The notes beneath the pieces are model-generated. The model was not told where the DNA came from and searched no databases. It saw nothing but the letters and a program-made list of their open reading frames with translations. Source: an uncultured Lachnospiraceae bacterium (lineage in GTDB: Bacteria; Bacillota; Clostridia; Lachnospirales; Lachnospiraceae). Taken from it: 64,000 nt of DNA. Positions within the stretch are counted from its first letter, which is position 1. The number at the start of each line of letters is the position of its first letter. Position numbers and translations under genes: made by a program. Shown here piece after piece: positions 24,818-34,486 of the stretch. The DNA lies in the NCBI GenBank assembly GCA_947565425.1, contig CANOFW010000008.1, positions 57,346 to 121,345 of the forward strand. The letters are read 5' to 3'.

Positions 24818-26811
24818 CAGAGAGAATTAGCAGTCTGAAAGTTATCGTCGGTATACTGGTTGGCGTTATTTTTTCTGCGATGATTTCCGTCATGTTTATA
24901 AGTGGCAGTGTCAATCTGCAACAGTTTTATGATGTTGGAAATGTTTATGATGTCAGTAGCATTGAGTATGAGAAGGAAGGGAAAAACTGGTGTTACAATT
25001 TCAGCACAAAACGGATTGAGATTGACGCTGCAAAGGGCAGTCATGTTTTTTTGATAAATAGCAGTCAAAAAGAGTGGAAGTATCTTTTTTTAGAATTAAA
25101 AGGTTTGCGTACGCCTGTCGAAGCCCAGGCTGCGTTTTTTGACAGTAGCAGTAAATTTATCTATAATTTACATTGTGATTTGCAGGAGGGGAGAAATGTT
25201 CTACCGTTACAGGAAGGAGCAATTGCTGGATTTGCCCTGACGGTAAAAGGCCCTTCCTCTTTTTATATCAGCCGTATGCAGTTCCGGGAGCAGCCGCAAA
25301 TATTTGAATGGAGAAGCGCTCTGGCGGTGTTTGGTATCGTTTTTGTCTGTTGGCTGCCGTTAATGTTTGCGTTGTTTCTTTTTCAACGCGGAGGGCGGCG
25401 TAATTTTCCAAACAGAGGCGGCTGGCTAGAAAGTTTACAGGAGGCTTATCGCTGCCTGTTGTGTAACGCCCACGAAGTGTTTGGCATGTTTTCTTCCCAG
25501 AAAGCTTTTGTCATACGCCGGGCGCTCTTTTTTATAAGCCTGTTGCTCGTTTATCTGATGTTCGTCATGGGTTGGCGTTGGCAAATACTGGCACAGCGGC
25601 GATTGGTTTTTTTACTTGGTATGTGCCTGTTGCTTATCGCTTTTGTTTCGTGGGAACAAAAAATGCGGGCGGTGAATTGGAAGAATCCGCTGATGTCTGC
25701 ATGGCTAGTTATGTGGGTGCTGTGTATCATATCAGAATTTGTAGTGGGCAAAACCATTCAGCATGTGGGTATCTTTATGTTGGGCTGCATGGGACCGCTG
25801 TATCTGTCATGGGGGAGCATGAAGTATCCCGACCGGTTTTTAAAGGATTTTTTGGTGGCATTGCGTTGGAGTTATTGGGTATCATGCGTGTTTTGTATCC
25901 TTTTTCGTCCGGCAACAGAAGGCGTTCGCTATATGGGGATTTATCAGAATCCCAATTCTTTTGCTGGTTTTCTTGTCACAGTAAATATTGCATTTTTGAT
26001 TTGGCTGGATGAAAACTTGAATAGGGTGAACCTCAAATTTGGCGCGTTGTGTAAAAATGTGCTGGCGCTTGCAAGCATCTGTGGTTTTCTGCTGCTGACA
26101 GAGAGTATTACTTCTGTGGTTGTATACGCTGCACAGTGGATGGTGTTTATCTGGAAACAATTTCCCAATGAAAAAACGCAAAATTATCAGAGAAATTTGA
26201 GAGTTTTTGCAGTGACGTTTTTCGTTGCTATCGCTGTCACATGGATTCCGGGTAAGATATGTCTGGATTATGTGCCGCGCTTGTTAGATACGACAATTTC
26301 ATTTGAGGGAGATGTATATATTACACAGAGAAATCCCTTGTCGTTAATTTCTAATGCAGCGCAAGAGCCCGACACGGGAGTAGCAAAGCGTATATTAGAG
26401 AAAGTCAGGACCGGTGATTGGGATTCGTTGTTTAGCAGTAGAACGGATGTCTGGGAGTCTTATTTGCGTCAGATGAACTTGTTTGGACATAGTGGATATT
26501 TGGAATCTTTGAACGGGAAGAGAGCACATGCGCATAATGCGCTTTTGCAGATGATGAGTTATTATGGCGTTTTTGTGGCGGTGCCTTACCTAGTTCTGTT
26601 ATATTATAGTGTGAAATATGGGATTTTAGCGATTTTTAACGGAGGGCGATCGGGTGTAAGTCTGTTCTTTTTAATGGCTGCTGTGAATTATATTATCCAG
26701 GGTTTGGTGGAGGACATGGCTACGCCGTTTTTCTATATTAGCTGGCTGACATTTTTTATCGCCTTGGGAGGTCTTGCCAATCAGCCTGAAATCAGAAGCA
26801 TAAGAAGGTGA
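24808..26811 (+). CDS. O-antigen ligase/polymerase-like membrane protein, copy 1
   Basis: About 667 residues. GTG 24808, overlapping the previous stop, is preferred because GGGAG lies about 7 bases upstream; GTG 24814 is the alternative. One N-terminal membrane helix is followed by an extracytoplasmic domain of about 150 residues, then about ten helices. The features YQNPNSFAGFLV and a late periplasmic loop with RTDVWESYL, FGHSG and HAHNALLQM are typical of the Wzy/WaaL O-antigen ligase family. It would polymerise or transfer lipid-linked glycan outside the membrane. The next gene is a full-length paralogue. The family call rests on topology and short motifs. Confidence 0.65.
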   Translation: MVVTERISSLKVIVGILVGVIFSAMISVMFISGSVNLQQFYDVGNVYDVSSIEYEKEGKNWCYNFSTKRIEIDAAKGSHVFLINSSQKEWKYLFLELKGLRTPVEAQAAFFDSSSKFIYNLHCDLQEGRNVLPLQEGAIAGFALTVKGPSSFYISRMQFREQPQIFEWRSALAVFGIVFVCWLPLMFALFLFQRGGRRNFPNRGGWLESLQEAYRCLLCNAHEVFGMFSSQKAFVIRRALFFISLLLVYLMFVMGWRWQILAQRRLVFLLGMCLLLIAFVSWEQKMRAVNWKNPLMSAWLVMWVLCIISEFVVGKTIQHVGIFMLGCMGPLYLSWGSMKYPDRFLKDFLVALRWSYWVSCVFCILFRPATEGVRYMGIYQNPNSFAGFLVTVNIAFLIWLDENLNRVNLKFGALCKNVLALASICGFLLLTESITSVVVYAAQWMVFIWKQFPNEKTQNYQRNLRVFAVTFFVAIAVTWIPGKICLDYVPRLLDTTISFEGDVYITQRNPLSLISNAAQEPDTGVAKRILEKVRTGDWDSLFSSRTDVWESYLRQMNLFGHSGYLESLNGKRAHAHNALLQMMSYYGVFVAVPYLVLLYYSVKYGILAIFNGGRSGVSLFFLMAAVNYIIQGLVEDMATPFFYISWLTFFIALGGLANQPEIRSIRR

Positions 26812-26815
26812 AAGA

Positions 26816-28798
26816 ATGAAAGACAAAAGAAAACTTCATATGTTTCTGTGTATTCTCATTGCAGCGCTTATGAGTCTGATGTTAGTGTTGATGCACATGG
26901 GAGGAAGTGTAAATTTTCAGGAATTTATGTCGGCAGGGCGGGTGTATGATGTTGAACCGGTCAAGTTGCAGATGAGTTCGAGAGGCTGGCTCTATGAGAG
27001 CCAGAATCAAGGACATCGGCTGCAAAAAAACAAGGCAATGATTCGCTTTTCTGCGAGTGATACGGTACAGACGTGGGAGTATCTTTATATTACGGTGCGT
27101 TGGCTGAGCAAGGAGCCGCTGGAGGGCGTACTGAGATATTATGATGGAGAAGACAGCAAGGTTTTGGAGCAGCCAATAATGCTTACGCAAGGAAGGAACA
27201 TGATCCGGCTGGACAGTACGATTCCCATGCGGATTTTTGGCATAACTATTTTTGATGCAAAAGGGGAGTTTATTTCCGTCTCGGACATACAGATCAGGAC
27301 CACGCCATCTTGGTTTACCATTCCGTATTTTCTAAAGTTGTTTGCCGTTGCTTTGGCAGAAACGCTTGCTTTGCTTGTAGTAATTACCAGCATTTACAGG
27401 TTGATACGGGCGCAATTACCCGGGGGGAGATATGGATTGCGCGGTGAATGGCTGTTGGACAGCATGCAGGATGTTATCCGTGTATTTGGAAACTTTTTGG
27501 GAAAGCAGATGGGGGGAAGATTGTACCCTCACCAAAGGGAATCCGTGCGTATCTTTTTATTTAGCCTGCTGTTTGTGTGGATGATGTTTGGGAATATAGC
27601 GGGATGGCTTGCGAACACGCAGATGTACCGTTATCATGTGCTCATTTGTGCGCTTTTGCTGCTTGCAATATCTTTTGTATCTTGGGAGAGGGCCTTGCAA
27701 AACCAGAATTGGAGTGGGCCATTAATGGTAAGCTGGCTGTGTATTTGGCTGGGAATGATACTATGTGATTTCTTTGTGGTGCGGAAAATAGAATCTGTTA
27801 CCGGATATGCAATGCTTATCGTTGGCAGTGTGTTTCTCTATTTCTGGCAGAATATGCAAAGGCCAGACAGAATGATCCGTGACATGATGGAAGCTTTGGA
27901 GGTTACATTTTTCTTGAGCGCTGCCTACTGTTTTTTTTTCCGCGGAAAGCTGCCGGCAGTTGACTATAACGGAATGTTTAGGAGTTCGGAAGAGCTAGCC
28001 ATGTATGCAGTCCTAATGGCAGTGGTATTTTTAACAGAATTGGATTGGGCGCTTGAAGGCCAAAAAGGATTTTCCTCTTATGTTAAAAATATTACTGGCG
28101 GTGCGGCAAGTTTATTTTTTTTATTGAGGAGTGGACACTTGCCGGGAATACTGATTTTCCTGCTGATTGGCATATTGTATATTCCTATTTTTGCCGGGAA
28201 ATTATATAGGCAGACAGCAAAGATACGGACGTTTTTTTGTATAATTGCCGCCGCAATTGTGGCATATGCATGTACTTGCATCCTCTTTATTGGTACAAAA
28301 TATGTTCCGCAGCTATTGGGCATGGATGTAGCATATGAAGAGGAGCTGCTAGTGACCTGGCTTGAGGGTGAACAGAGGGAACAGCATTTGCTACAGAATC
28401 CGCAGAGTCTTTTGGGCGTGAGGTCGAAGCAGCTAGCAAACCTTCCCATTATTTGGAGAACTTATGGCAGGAGGCTCAATTTATTTGGCCATAGCGGTGG
28501 GCAAAAGGTGTTTCGGCGCGACATTGCTCCCTATAGCGGGTATCTGGGGATGGCATATCAACAAGGGTTGTTTATCCTGCTCCCCTATGTGCTTTTTCAG
28601 GTACTGGTAGTGGTGTTGGGAATGAAATGTTTGTTACAAAAGTGCAGTGGAAAGAATGTCTTCCTGTTTTTTCTGGGAATAACATATTTGTGTTTTTGTT
28701 TCTGTGCAAACATAGAGCGTTGCTGGGGACATCCATTATGGCTTTGTTATTATTTGTCAGCGGGTTATCTTGGAAGGATGGAAAAGGGAAAAGATTAG
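26816..28798 (+). CDS. O-antigen ligase/polymerase-like membrane protein, copy 2
   Basis: 660-residue paralogue of the preceding gene, with the same layout: N-terminal helix, extracytoplasmic domain opening GGSVNFQEFM (GSVNLQQFY in copy 1), then about ten membrane helices and a late loop with LNLFGHSGG. Copy 1's NPNSF and HAHN signatures are not preserved (RSSEELAMY and APYSGYL instead). This copy may have altered specificity or act as a partner rather than a catalyst. The genes are 4 bases apart and must be a tandem duplication. AAGGTG precedes the ATG. Confidence 0.6.
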   Translation: MKDKRKLHMFLCILIAALMSLMLVLMHMGGSVNFQEFMSAGRVYDVEPVKLQMSSRGWLYESQNQGHRLQKNKAMIRFSASDTVQTWEYLYITVRWLSKEPLEGVLRYYDGEDSKVLEQPIMLTQGRNMIRLDSTIPMRIFGITIFDAKGEFISVSDIQIRTTPSWFTIPYFLKLFAVALAETLALLVVITSIYRLIRAQLPGGRYGLRGEWLLDSMQDVIRVFGNFLGKQMGGRLYPHQRESVRIFLFSLLFVWMMFGNIAGWLANTQMYRYHVLICALLLLAISFVSWERALQNQNWSGPLMVSWLCIWLGMILCDFFVVRKIESVTGYAMLIVGSVFLYFWQNMQRPDRMIRDMMEALEVTFFLSAAYCFFFRGKLPAVDYNGMFRSSEELAMYAVLMAVVFLTELDWALEGQKGFSSYVKNITGGAASLFFLLRSGHLPGILIFLLIGILYIPIFAGKLYRQTAKIRTFFCIIAAAIVAYACTCILFIGTKYVPQLLGMDVAYEEELLVTWLEGEQREQHLLQNPQSLLGVRSKQLANLPIIWRTYGRRLNLFGHSGGQKVFRRDIAPYSGYLGMAYQQGLFILLPYVLFQVLVVVLGMKCLLQKCSGKNVFLFFLGITYLCFCFCANIERCWGHPLWLCYYLSAGYLGRMEKGKD

Positions 28799-28814
28799 GA
28801 AAAGAGGGACTCTC

Positions 28815-30680
28815 GTGAAACGATTGATAGAAAACAATCAACTCTTACTGAAAAAACTGGGGCTTGTGTTGTATGACATGTTTGCCGTTGTGCTCTCAAG
28901 CTTGCTGGCGTTGATTCTGCGGTTTGAGGGGAATTACAGCGCAATTCCACAGGAGTACCTGGACAGAAGCCTTCAGTATATCGTAATTGTGATGGGCGTG
29001 ACGTTTGGAATTTTCTATATGCTGAGGCTCTATGGCAGCCTTTGGAGTTATGCAGGCGCTACGGAGTTTCTCAATATTATTATCGCATGTGTGTTGTCGG
29101 CAGGGGTGCAGATGGCGCTGATTGTTCTAATGGATATGAAGATGCCCAGAAGTTATTATGTGTTTTATGGGATGTGTCTGTTTGCGCTGGTGGCTGTCAG
29201 CCGTTATTCTTACCGGGTGCTGCGCACACTGTTAAAAAGACAGACGGATGTTCAATCACGTAAAAATGTACTGATCGTGGGGGCAGGTGACGCCGGCAAT
29301 ATGCTGGTGCGGGAGATTACAAATAGCAGGCATGTCAATAAACGTGTGGTCTGCATTGTTGACGACGCCCGGGCGAAGCAGGGAAGCTATCTGCACGGTG
29401 TAAGAATTATGGGCACACGCAGCGATATTCCGCGATTAGTGAAAAAGTGTCACGTAGATGAAATTATGATAGCCATTCCCTCTGCTCCGGCCAAAGAGAT
29501 TAAGGAAATTCTCGATATTTGTAAAGAGACAGGGTGTGAATTGAAACGTCTGCCGGGAATCTACCAGCTTGTCAATGGTGAAGTGAATATCAATACCCTC
29601 AAAGAAGTGGACGTCAATGATTTGTTAGGGCGTGAACCGGTGGAAGTAGATTTGTCCGCTATCTTGGATTATGTAGCAGGCAAGACCGTTTTGGTAACTG
29701 GCGGCGGAGGTTCCATCGGAAGCGAGCTTTGCCGCCAGGTGGCGGAGCATAACCCGAAACGGCTGGTGATTGTTGATATTTATGAGAATACCACATACGA
29801 TATTCAGAATGAACTGAAACATAAATATCCATATTTAAAACTTTCGGTATTGATTGCGTCTGTGCGCAATACGAAGCGGATAAATATGATTTTTGAAAAA
29901 TATCGTCCAGATATTGTATACCATGCGGCGGCACATAAACATGTGCCTTTGATGGAAGATAGCCCGAATGAAGCGGTAAAAAATAATGTCCTTGGCACCT
30001 GGAAGATTGTGCAGGCGGCAGACAAATGGAATGTAAAACGATTTGTACTAATTTCGACCGACAAAGCGGTAAATCCCACTAATATCATGGGCGCTACCAA
30101 GCGAATCTGTGAGATGATTGTACAGACCTATAATGACCGCTCACAAACGGAATTTGTATCTGTGCGATTTGGCAATGTTCTGGGCAGTAACGGGAGCGTC
30201 ATTCCCTTATTCAAAAGTCAGATTGCCCGTGGAGGACCGGTGACCGTTACGCATCCCGAAATTATCCGTTATTTTATGACAATCCCGGAAGCGGTGTCTT
30301 TGGTATTACAGGCGGGCGTCTATGCCCGCGGTGGTGAAATCTTTGTTCTCGATATGGGGGAGCCGGTGAAAATTGTGGATTTGGCGAGAAATTTAATTCT
30401 TTTGTCCGGGCATAAACCGGATGAGGATATTCCGATTGTTTTTACAGGGCTTCGTCCAGGCGAAAAGCTATATGAAGAAATGCTTTTAAAGGAGGAGGGA
30501 TTGAGAGACACGGAAAATAAATTAATTCATATTGGTGTGCCGATTAAAATGGATGCTGAGAAGTTCTTAATGCAGTTAGAGAATCTTGCCAATTATGTGG
30601 TACAGGAACCAGATGATATTCGTAAATGGGTACAAGAGATTGTAACGACGTACCAGCCAATCACAGGAGGAGACAGATGA
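28815..30680 (+). CDS. UDP-GlcNAc 4,6-dehydratase, PglF/CapD-like membrane form
   Basis: 621 residues from GTG 28815, which has GAGGG upstream; an in-frame ATG at 28770 lies inside the previous gene. Four N-terminal membrane helices precede a first Rossmann fold (VLIVGAGDAGNMLV) and the catalytic SDR domain with VTGGGGSIGSELC and STDKAVNPTNIMGATK, where methionine replaces the usual tyrosine as in PglF/WbpM. It converts UDP-GlcNAc to the 4-keto-6-deoxy sugar, first step to bacillosamine or related 4-amino sugars. The stop overlaps the aminotransferase start (ATGA). Confidence 0.9.
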   Translation: MKRLIENNQLLLKKLGLVLYDMFAVVLSSLLALILRFEGNYSAIPQEYLDRSLQYIVIVMGVTFGIFYMLRLYGSLWSYAGATEFLNIIIACVLSAGVQMALIVLMDMKMPRSYYVFYGMCLFALVAVSRYSYRVLRTLLKRQTDVQSRKNVLIVGAGDAGNMLVREITNSRHVNKRVVCIVDDARAKQGSYLHGVRIMGTRSDIPRLVKKCHVDEIMIAIPSAPAKEIKEILDICKETGCELKRLPGIYQLVNGEVNINTLKEVDVNDLLGREPVEVDLSAILDYVAGKTVLVTGGGGSIGSELCRQVAEHNPKRLVIVDIYENTTYDIQNELKHKYPYLKLSVLIASVRNTKRINMIFEKYRPDIVYHAAAHKHVPLMEDSPNEAVKNNVLGTWKIVQAADKWNVKRFVLISTDKAVNPTNIMGATKRICEMIVQTYNDRSQTEFVSVRFGNVLGSNGSVIPLFKSQIARGGPVTVTHPEIIRYFMTIPEAVSLVLQAGVYARGGEIFVLDMGEPVKIVDLARNLILLSGHKPDEDIPIVFTGLRPGEKLYEEMLLKEEGLRDTENKLIHIGVPIKMDAEKFLMQLENLANYVVQEPDDIRKWVQEIVTTYQPITGGDR

Positions 30681-31867
30681 AGCAGCATATTTATCTCGCA
30701 TCCCCACATATGAGTGAGGAAGGGTATGAGCAGGAGTATATCAAAGAGGCGTTTGATACGAATTGGATTGCGCCTCTTGGCAGGAATGTAACGGAATTTG
30801 AAAACGAAATCACGGCAAAGCTCTCTGCACAAAAGGCCGTTGCGCTCTCCTCAGGCACAGCAGCTATTCATATGGCGTTGAAAGCTGCCGGGGTGAGGCA
30901 GGGAGATGTTGTATTTTGCCAGTCTCTGACATTTTCCGCCAGCGCCAACCCAATCGCTTATGAGAAAGCAGTTCCTGTTTTTATTGACAGTGAGACAGAT
31001 ACTTGGAATATGGACCCGCAGGCGCTAAAGCGGGCATTTGAAACATATGAAAAGAGAGGAATAAAGCCGAAAGCAGTGATTGTGGTACATTTGTATGGGA
31101 TCTGCGCGAAGATACGAGAAATCAGGGAAATTTGCGATGAGTACACGGTAGCGCTAATCGAGGACGCGGCGGAAAGTTTGGGCACTACCTGCCACGGGCA
31201 AAGCACGGGAACGTTTGGCGATTATGGAATTATCAGTTTTAATGGAAATAAAATCATTACCAGTTCTGGCGGCGGGATGCTACTGGTAAATACGTCAGAC
31301 GCACAGGAGAAAGCAGCGCAGGTCTTGTCTTGGGCGACGCAGGCGCGGGAGCCGGCGCCCTGGTATCAGCACACGCAAATCGGCTATAATTACCGCATGA
31401 GTAATGTGGTGGCGGGTATTGGCAGAGGGCAGCTTCGGGTTTTAGAAAGACGTGTGGAGCAGAAGCGTGCTATTTTTGCATATTATAAGAAGCATTTGGG
31501 AAACTTGCCAGGCGTTTCTTTTATGCCGATGCCAGAGGGTACATACTGCAACTGCTGGCTTTCGGTCATGCAGCTTGACGAGGAATGTCCGCTTACGCCT
31601 TTAGATATTATGCGTGCGTTAGAGGAGGATGATGTGGAGAGCCGCCCGGTGTGGAAGCCGATGCATTTACAGCCGGTGTTTGCAGATTGTGACTTTGTGA
31701 GTTTGATGCCTCATTTACACATCAGGGATGAACAAATGGGCGCGGATTCCAGTATCAGCGGACAGCTTTTTGCCCATGGCATTTGTTTGCCCAGCGACAG
31801 TAAAATGACGGATGAAGATTTGCAGCGGATATGCGAGGTTGTGCAGGGCTTATGGAAGAGGGCATAA
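30677..31867 (+). CDS. DegT/PglE-like PLP aminotransferase
   Basis: 396 residues from ATG 30677, chosen for AGGAGG at 30665-30670; an upstream in-frame ATG at 30626 lies within pglF. Family marks include the opening IYLASPHMS, LSSGTAAIHMALKA, IEDAAESLGT, and the PLP-lysine segment SFNGNKIITSSGGG. PglE-type enzymes add an amino group at C4 of the 4-keto sugar made by the upstream dehydratase. The overlap with that gene supports a shared pathway. The product would be UDP-4-amino-4,6-dideoxy-GlcNAc. Confidence 0.9.
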   Translation: MKQHIYLASPHMSEEGYEQEYIKEAFDTNWIAPLGRNVTEFENEITAKLSAQKAVALSSGTAAIHMALKAAGVRQGDVVFCQSLTFSASANPIAYEKAVPVFIDSETDTWNMDPQALKRAFETYEKRGIKPKAVIVVHLYGICAKIREIREICDEYTVALIEDAAESLGTTCHGQSTGTFGDYGIISFNGNKIITSSGGGMLLVNTSDAQEKAAQVLSWATQAREPAPWYQHTQIGYNYRMSNVVAGIGRGQLRVLERRVEQKRAIFAYYKKHLGNLPGVSFMPMPEGTYCNCWLSVMQLDEECPLTPLDIMRALEEDDVESRPVWKPMHLQPVFADCDFVSLMPHLHIRDEQMGADSSISGQLFAHGICLPSDSKMTDEDLQRICEVVQGLWKRA

Positions 31868-31897
31868 TTGTTTTTCTATCTTCCTAATAAGATGAGA

Positions 31898-31936
31898 AAT
31901 ACCCCCGATTGTATGCGCAGTACAATCGGGGGTATT
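31898..31936. terminator. Strong hairpin between convergent genes, possible bidirectional terminator
   Basis: A perfect 16-bp stem (arms 31898-31913 and 31921-31936, containing ACCCCCGATTG) with a 7-base loop lies between the + strand aminotransferase and the reverse-strand XRE gene. No clean U-run follows on either strand, so it may end transcripts by structure alone or protect 3' ends. Confidence 0.5.
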
Positions 31937-32034
31937 CGTTGGAGGATTGAGGGGCTAGGGGAGCCCTCTTGGGCTTGCCCACTTTGTTCATACGGTTATC
32001 CTTTTGCCTACAGATACCGAGTATTTCATAAAGG

Positions 32035-32370
32035 CTAAAATCTCTCTGGAAGACTGCGATAGAAGTTTGCCTGTTCAATAAGAAGTTCTTTCCGTTCCGG
32101 GATGAGAGAGCGGTACAGATGGATGAGCCGGGTCTCGGCTGCGTCCAGAGATGAGGGAGCGGGTTTTTTCTCCTCAGAAAGTCCTAACAGGTAATCAGCG
32201 GACACATCGAAGTATTGCGCTAACCGGACAAGCATGCCGAAGTCTGGCTCACGGTAATCTTTGAGGTAACCGTTGACAGTGGAGCTGGCGATATGAAGGT
32301 CAAAGGCAAGCTGTTTTTGTGTAAGGTTCTTTTCTTCAAGAAGCTCTTTGAGACGAACATTGAAATCCAT
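32035..32370 (-). CDS. XRE-family transcriptional regulator
   Basis: 111 residues on the reverse strand, the only reverse gene in the glycan regions. Residues 1-65 form a Cro/C1-type helix-turn-helix: LTQKQLAFDLHIASSTVNGYLKDYREPDFG contains the recognition helix, then YLLGL. The C-terminal 45 residues are charged and may mediate dimerisation. GGAGG precedes the ATG. It is divergent from the gene at 32683 across a 312-base gap with inverted repeats, so it may control that gene and itself. Confidence 0.85.
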   Translation of the reverse strand: MDFNVRLKELLEEKNLTQKQLAFDLHIASSTVNGYLKDYREPDFGMLVRLAQYFDVSADYLLGLSEEKKPAPSSLDAAETRLIHLYRSLIPERKELLIEQANFYRSLPERF

Positions 32371-32682
32371 AGCGTTAATTCCTCCTGTTTATCTTTAGTA
32401 TAATCATTATTCCCCGTTCTTATCTTAATAGAAGTATGTGTTTCTTTGCCTGGAAATACGCACTAAGAACAAGTGGAATCGCGAAATGCGATATACATAT
32501 CGTGTTGAGATTGCGCGCGAATGGTAAAGAGGTTGTTTCAAGAGAGGGAAATCACATAAAAACCCAATTGTAAATGTAAATAAAGTGTAGTAGAATGTGT
32601 GGGAAAGCGAAAATAGTATGTAATACATGGAAACTTGAGTGTTGAAGGAACTTTTGGCATAATTGTGAGATTGGCGGATAGT
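32371..32682. promoter_or_regulatory. 312-base divergent regulatory gap with dyads
   Basis: The gap separates the reverse XRE gene from the + gene at 32683. It contains the inverted pair GTTCTTA at 32416-32422 and TAAGAAC at 32464-32470, and the dyad CGATAT-AC-ATATCG at 32489-32502, either of which could be an operator. No ORF in it looks real. Confidence 0.4.
32568..32596 (+). promoter_or_regulatory. Sigma-A-type promoter
   Basis: TTGTAA at 32568-32573, 17-base spacer, TAGAAT at 32591-32596. It points to the gene at 32683 and probably serves the second half of the Wzy-type locus. Confidence 0.55.
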
Positions 32683-33750
32683 ATGATGAAAGAAATCGGC
32701 AGTGAATTTTGGACAGAGGAATGTGTAGGGACAAAAAAGTTCAGACATGTTGTATTTAGCAAAAGGAGCCGCGGTTTTTTATGCGGACGTGGTGCGCTTG
32801 ATTATATAATTAGAGATGCGAAACAAACGATTGGTTTTGCGTCTGTCTTGTTGCCGTCCTATTGCTGTCATACGATGATAGAGCCTTTTGTCAGAAATGG
32901 AATAAGAATTCGGTTTTATCCGGTAACGGTGGATGAAAATGGTCTTGCATGTCACTTTCCCTATCCTCAAAAGGAAGAGGCGTTATATTTGATGCCTTAT
33001 TTTGGCTTTGGTATGCACGAATCTTATCAGTTGCAGACAAAACGGTGGAAATTTTGCATATTAGATGAAACGCATTGTTGTTTTTCAGAGCTTCCGATAT
33101 CATATGCGGACTGGAATATTAAGTACACCTATGTCAGTTATCGTAAATGGTCGGACATCCGAGGATTTGCAATTGCTAATAAAATAGCAGATGATTTTGT
33201 GTTGCCGTATGAGGAGAAGTACCATAACAATTATCTGACTGTGAAGAACCAGGCGTGTATGTTGAAACAGGCTTATATAGAAAAAGGTGTGGGGGATAAG
33301 CAGCGTTTTTTAAATCTTTATCGTCAATCGGAGAAAATGTTGGATAGTGATTATGAAAATTATGTATCTATGCGAGAAGGGGTAGAAGTCTATGAAAGAC
33401 TGGATATAGATGCAATACGCCAAAAGAGGCGGGAGAATGGAAGCTTTCTTATGGAAGCATTTGGCAAGATGAAAGGAATCCGTCTGCTTTACCACTCTTT
33501 ATCTGGGGATTGCCCGCTGTTTATTCCAATACTGGTGGAGGATGGCTTGCGGGATGGCTTGCGGAAATATTTAATTGACAATCAAATATATTGTCCGGTC
33601 CATTGGCCGCAGTCAGAATATCTTGTCCTACAAAATTCACAGGAAAAAGAAATATATGAAAAAGAGTTGTCAGTTGTTTGCGATCAGCGTTATGGACTTT
33701 CTGATATGCAAAGGATTGTACAATGTATTTCGAGGTTTTTGGAATCCTGA
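32683..33750 (+). CDS. DegT-like PLP-dependent aminotransferase fold protein
   Basis: About 355 residues; ATG 32683 or 32686 is likely, since the longer TTG start at 32635 has no good ribosome site. Visible landmarks are RGFLCGRGALDYII, LPSYCCHTM, ILDETHC (the PLP-ring aspartate position) and VSYRKWSDIRGF, where K fits the Schiff-base lysine. The pattern is that of a divergent fold-type I aminotransferase found in polysaccharide loci. The substrate is unknown. It lies just upstream of the initiating sugar transferase, GNAT and FemAB-like genes, so it may act on a sugar or amino-acid substituent. Confidence 0.6.
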   Translation: MMKEIGSEFWTEECVGTKKFRHVVFSKRSRGFLCGRGALDYIIRDAKQTIGFASVLLPSYCCHTMIEPFVRNGIRIRFYPVTVDENGLACHFPYPQKEEALYLMPYFGFGMHESYQLQTKRWKFCILDETHCCFSELPISYADWNIKYTYVSYRKWSDIRGFAIANKIADDFVLPYEEKYHNNYLTVKNQACMLKQAYIEKGVGDKQRFLNLYRQSEKMLDSDYENYVSMREGVEVYERLDIDAIRQKRRENGSFLMEAFGKMKGIRLLYHSLSGDCPLFIPILVEDGLRDGLRKYLIDNQIYCPVHWPQSEYLVLQNSQEKEIYEKELSVVCDQRYGLSDMQRIVQCISRFLES

Positions 33751-33788
33751 GAAATAGGTATTGTCTTTAGGAAGGAAAGGAAGAAGCA

Positions 33789-34451
33789 ATGAGAGCGAGG
33801 AAAAACAGTCTCTACGGCAAATACATAAAGCGGATGCTGGATCTCATACTTTCAGCGCTCGGTATGATTTTGCTTTTGCCGGTTTATCTTCTGATAACGG
33901 TTTTGGTGCGCATAAAGCTGGGGAGCCCTGTCATCTTTTGCCAGGATCGTCCAGGAAAGGATGAAAAGATATTTAAACTTTATAAGTTTCGTTCGATGGT
34001 GGATGCCAGGGATAGAAATGGACGGCTGCTGCCAGATGAGGCGCGGTTGACAAAGTTTGGCAAGACATTGCGGAGCACGAGTTTAGACGAACTGCCGGAG
34101 CTGTATAATATCTTTAAAGGAGAGATGAGCCTGGTTGGTCCCAGACCATTAGCGGTTCAATATCTGCCTTATTATAATGAGACGGAGAAGCGCCGCCACG
34201 ATGTGCGCCCGGGTTTAACCGGACTGGCACAGGTCAGTGGAAGAGGCAGCATAGGCTGGGAGGAACGGTTTTCCTATGATATTCGCTATATAGAGAATGT
34301 ATCTTTTGTGATGGACGTCTGGATTTTGTGGAAAACTGTACAGAAAGTGTTTCTGCGTGAAAATATTGTGTCGGCAGAAGGATTGAAAGACTTTGATGAG
34401 TTCAGACGTTGTCAGATGGAAGAAAGACAAGCCCAGACCAGAGAAGTCTGA
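33789..34451 (+). CDS. Initiating phosphoglycosyl transferase, PglC-like
   Basis: 220-residue monotopic transferase with one N-terminal re-entrant hydrophobic segment (MLDLILSALGMILLLP). Family marks are the KFRSM motif, LRSTSLDELPEL with the catalytic DE pair, and LVGPRPL. PglC-type enzymes move a phospho-sugar from UDP-sugar onto undecaprenyl phosphate to begin lipid-linked glycan assembly. With PglF- and PglE-like enzymes upstream, the first sugar is likely a bacillosamine-type residue. AAGGAAAGGAAG precedes the ATG. Confidence 0.9.
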   Translation: MRARKNSLYGKYIKRMLDLILSALGMILLLPVYLLITVLVRIKLGSPVIFCQDRPGKDEKIFKLYKFRSMVDARDRNGRLLPDEARLTKFGKTLRSTSLDELPELYNIFKGEMSLVGPRPLAVQYLPYYNETEKRRHDVRPGLTGLAQVSGRGSIGWEERFSYDIRYIENVSFVMDVWILWKTVQKVFLRENIVSAEGLKDFDEFRRCQMEERQAQTREV

Positions 34452-34486
34452 AAATAATATAGTCCGATAAGCTGCGGGAAGGTGGT

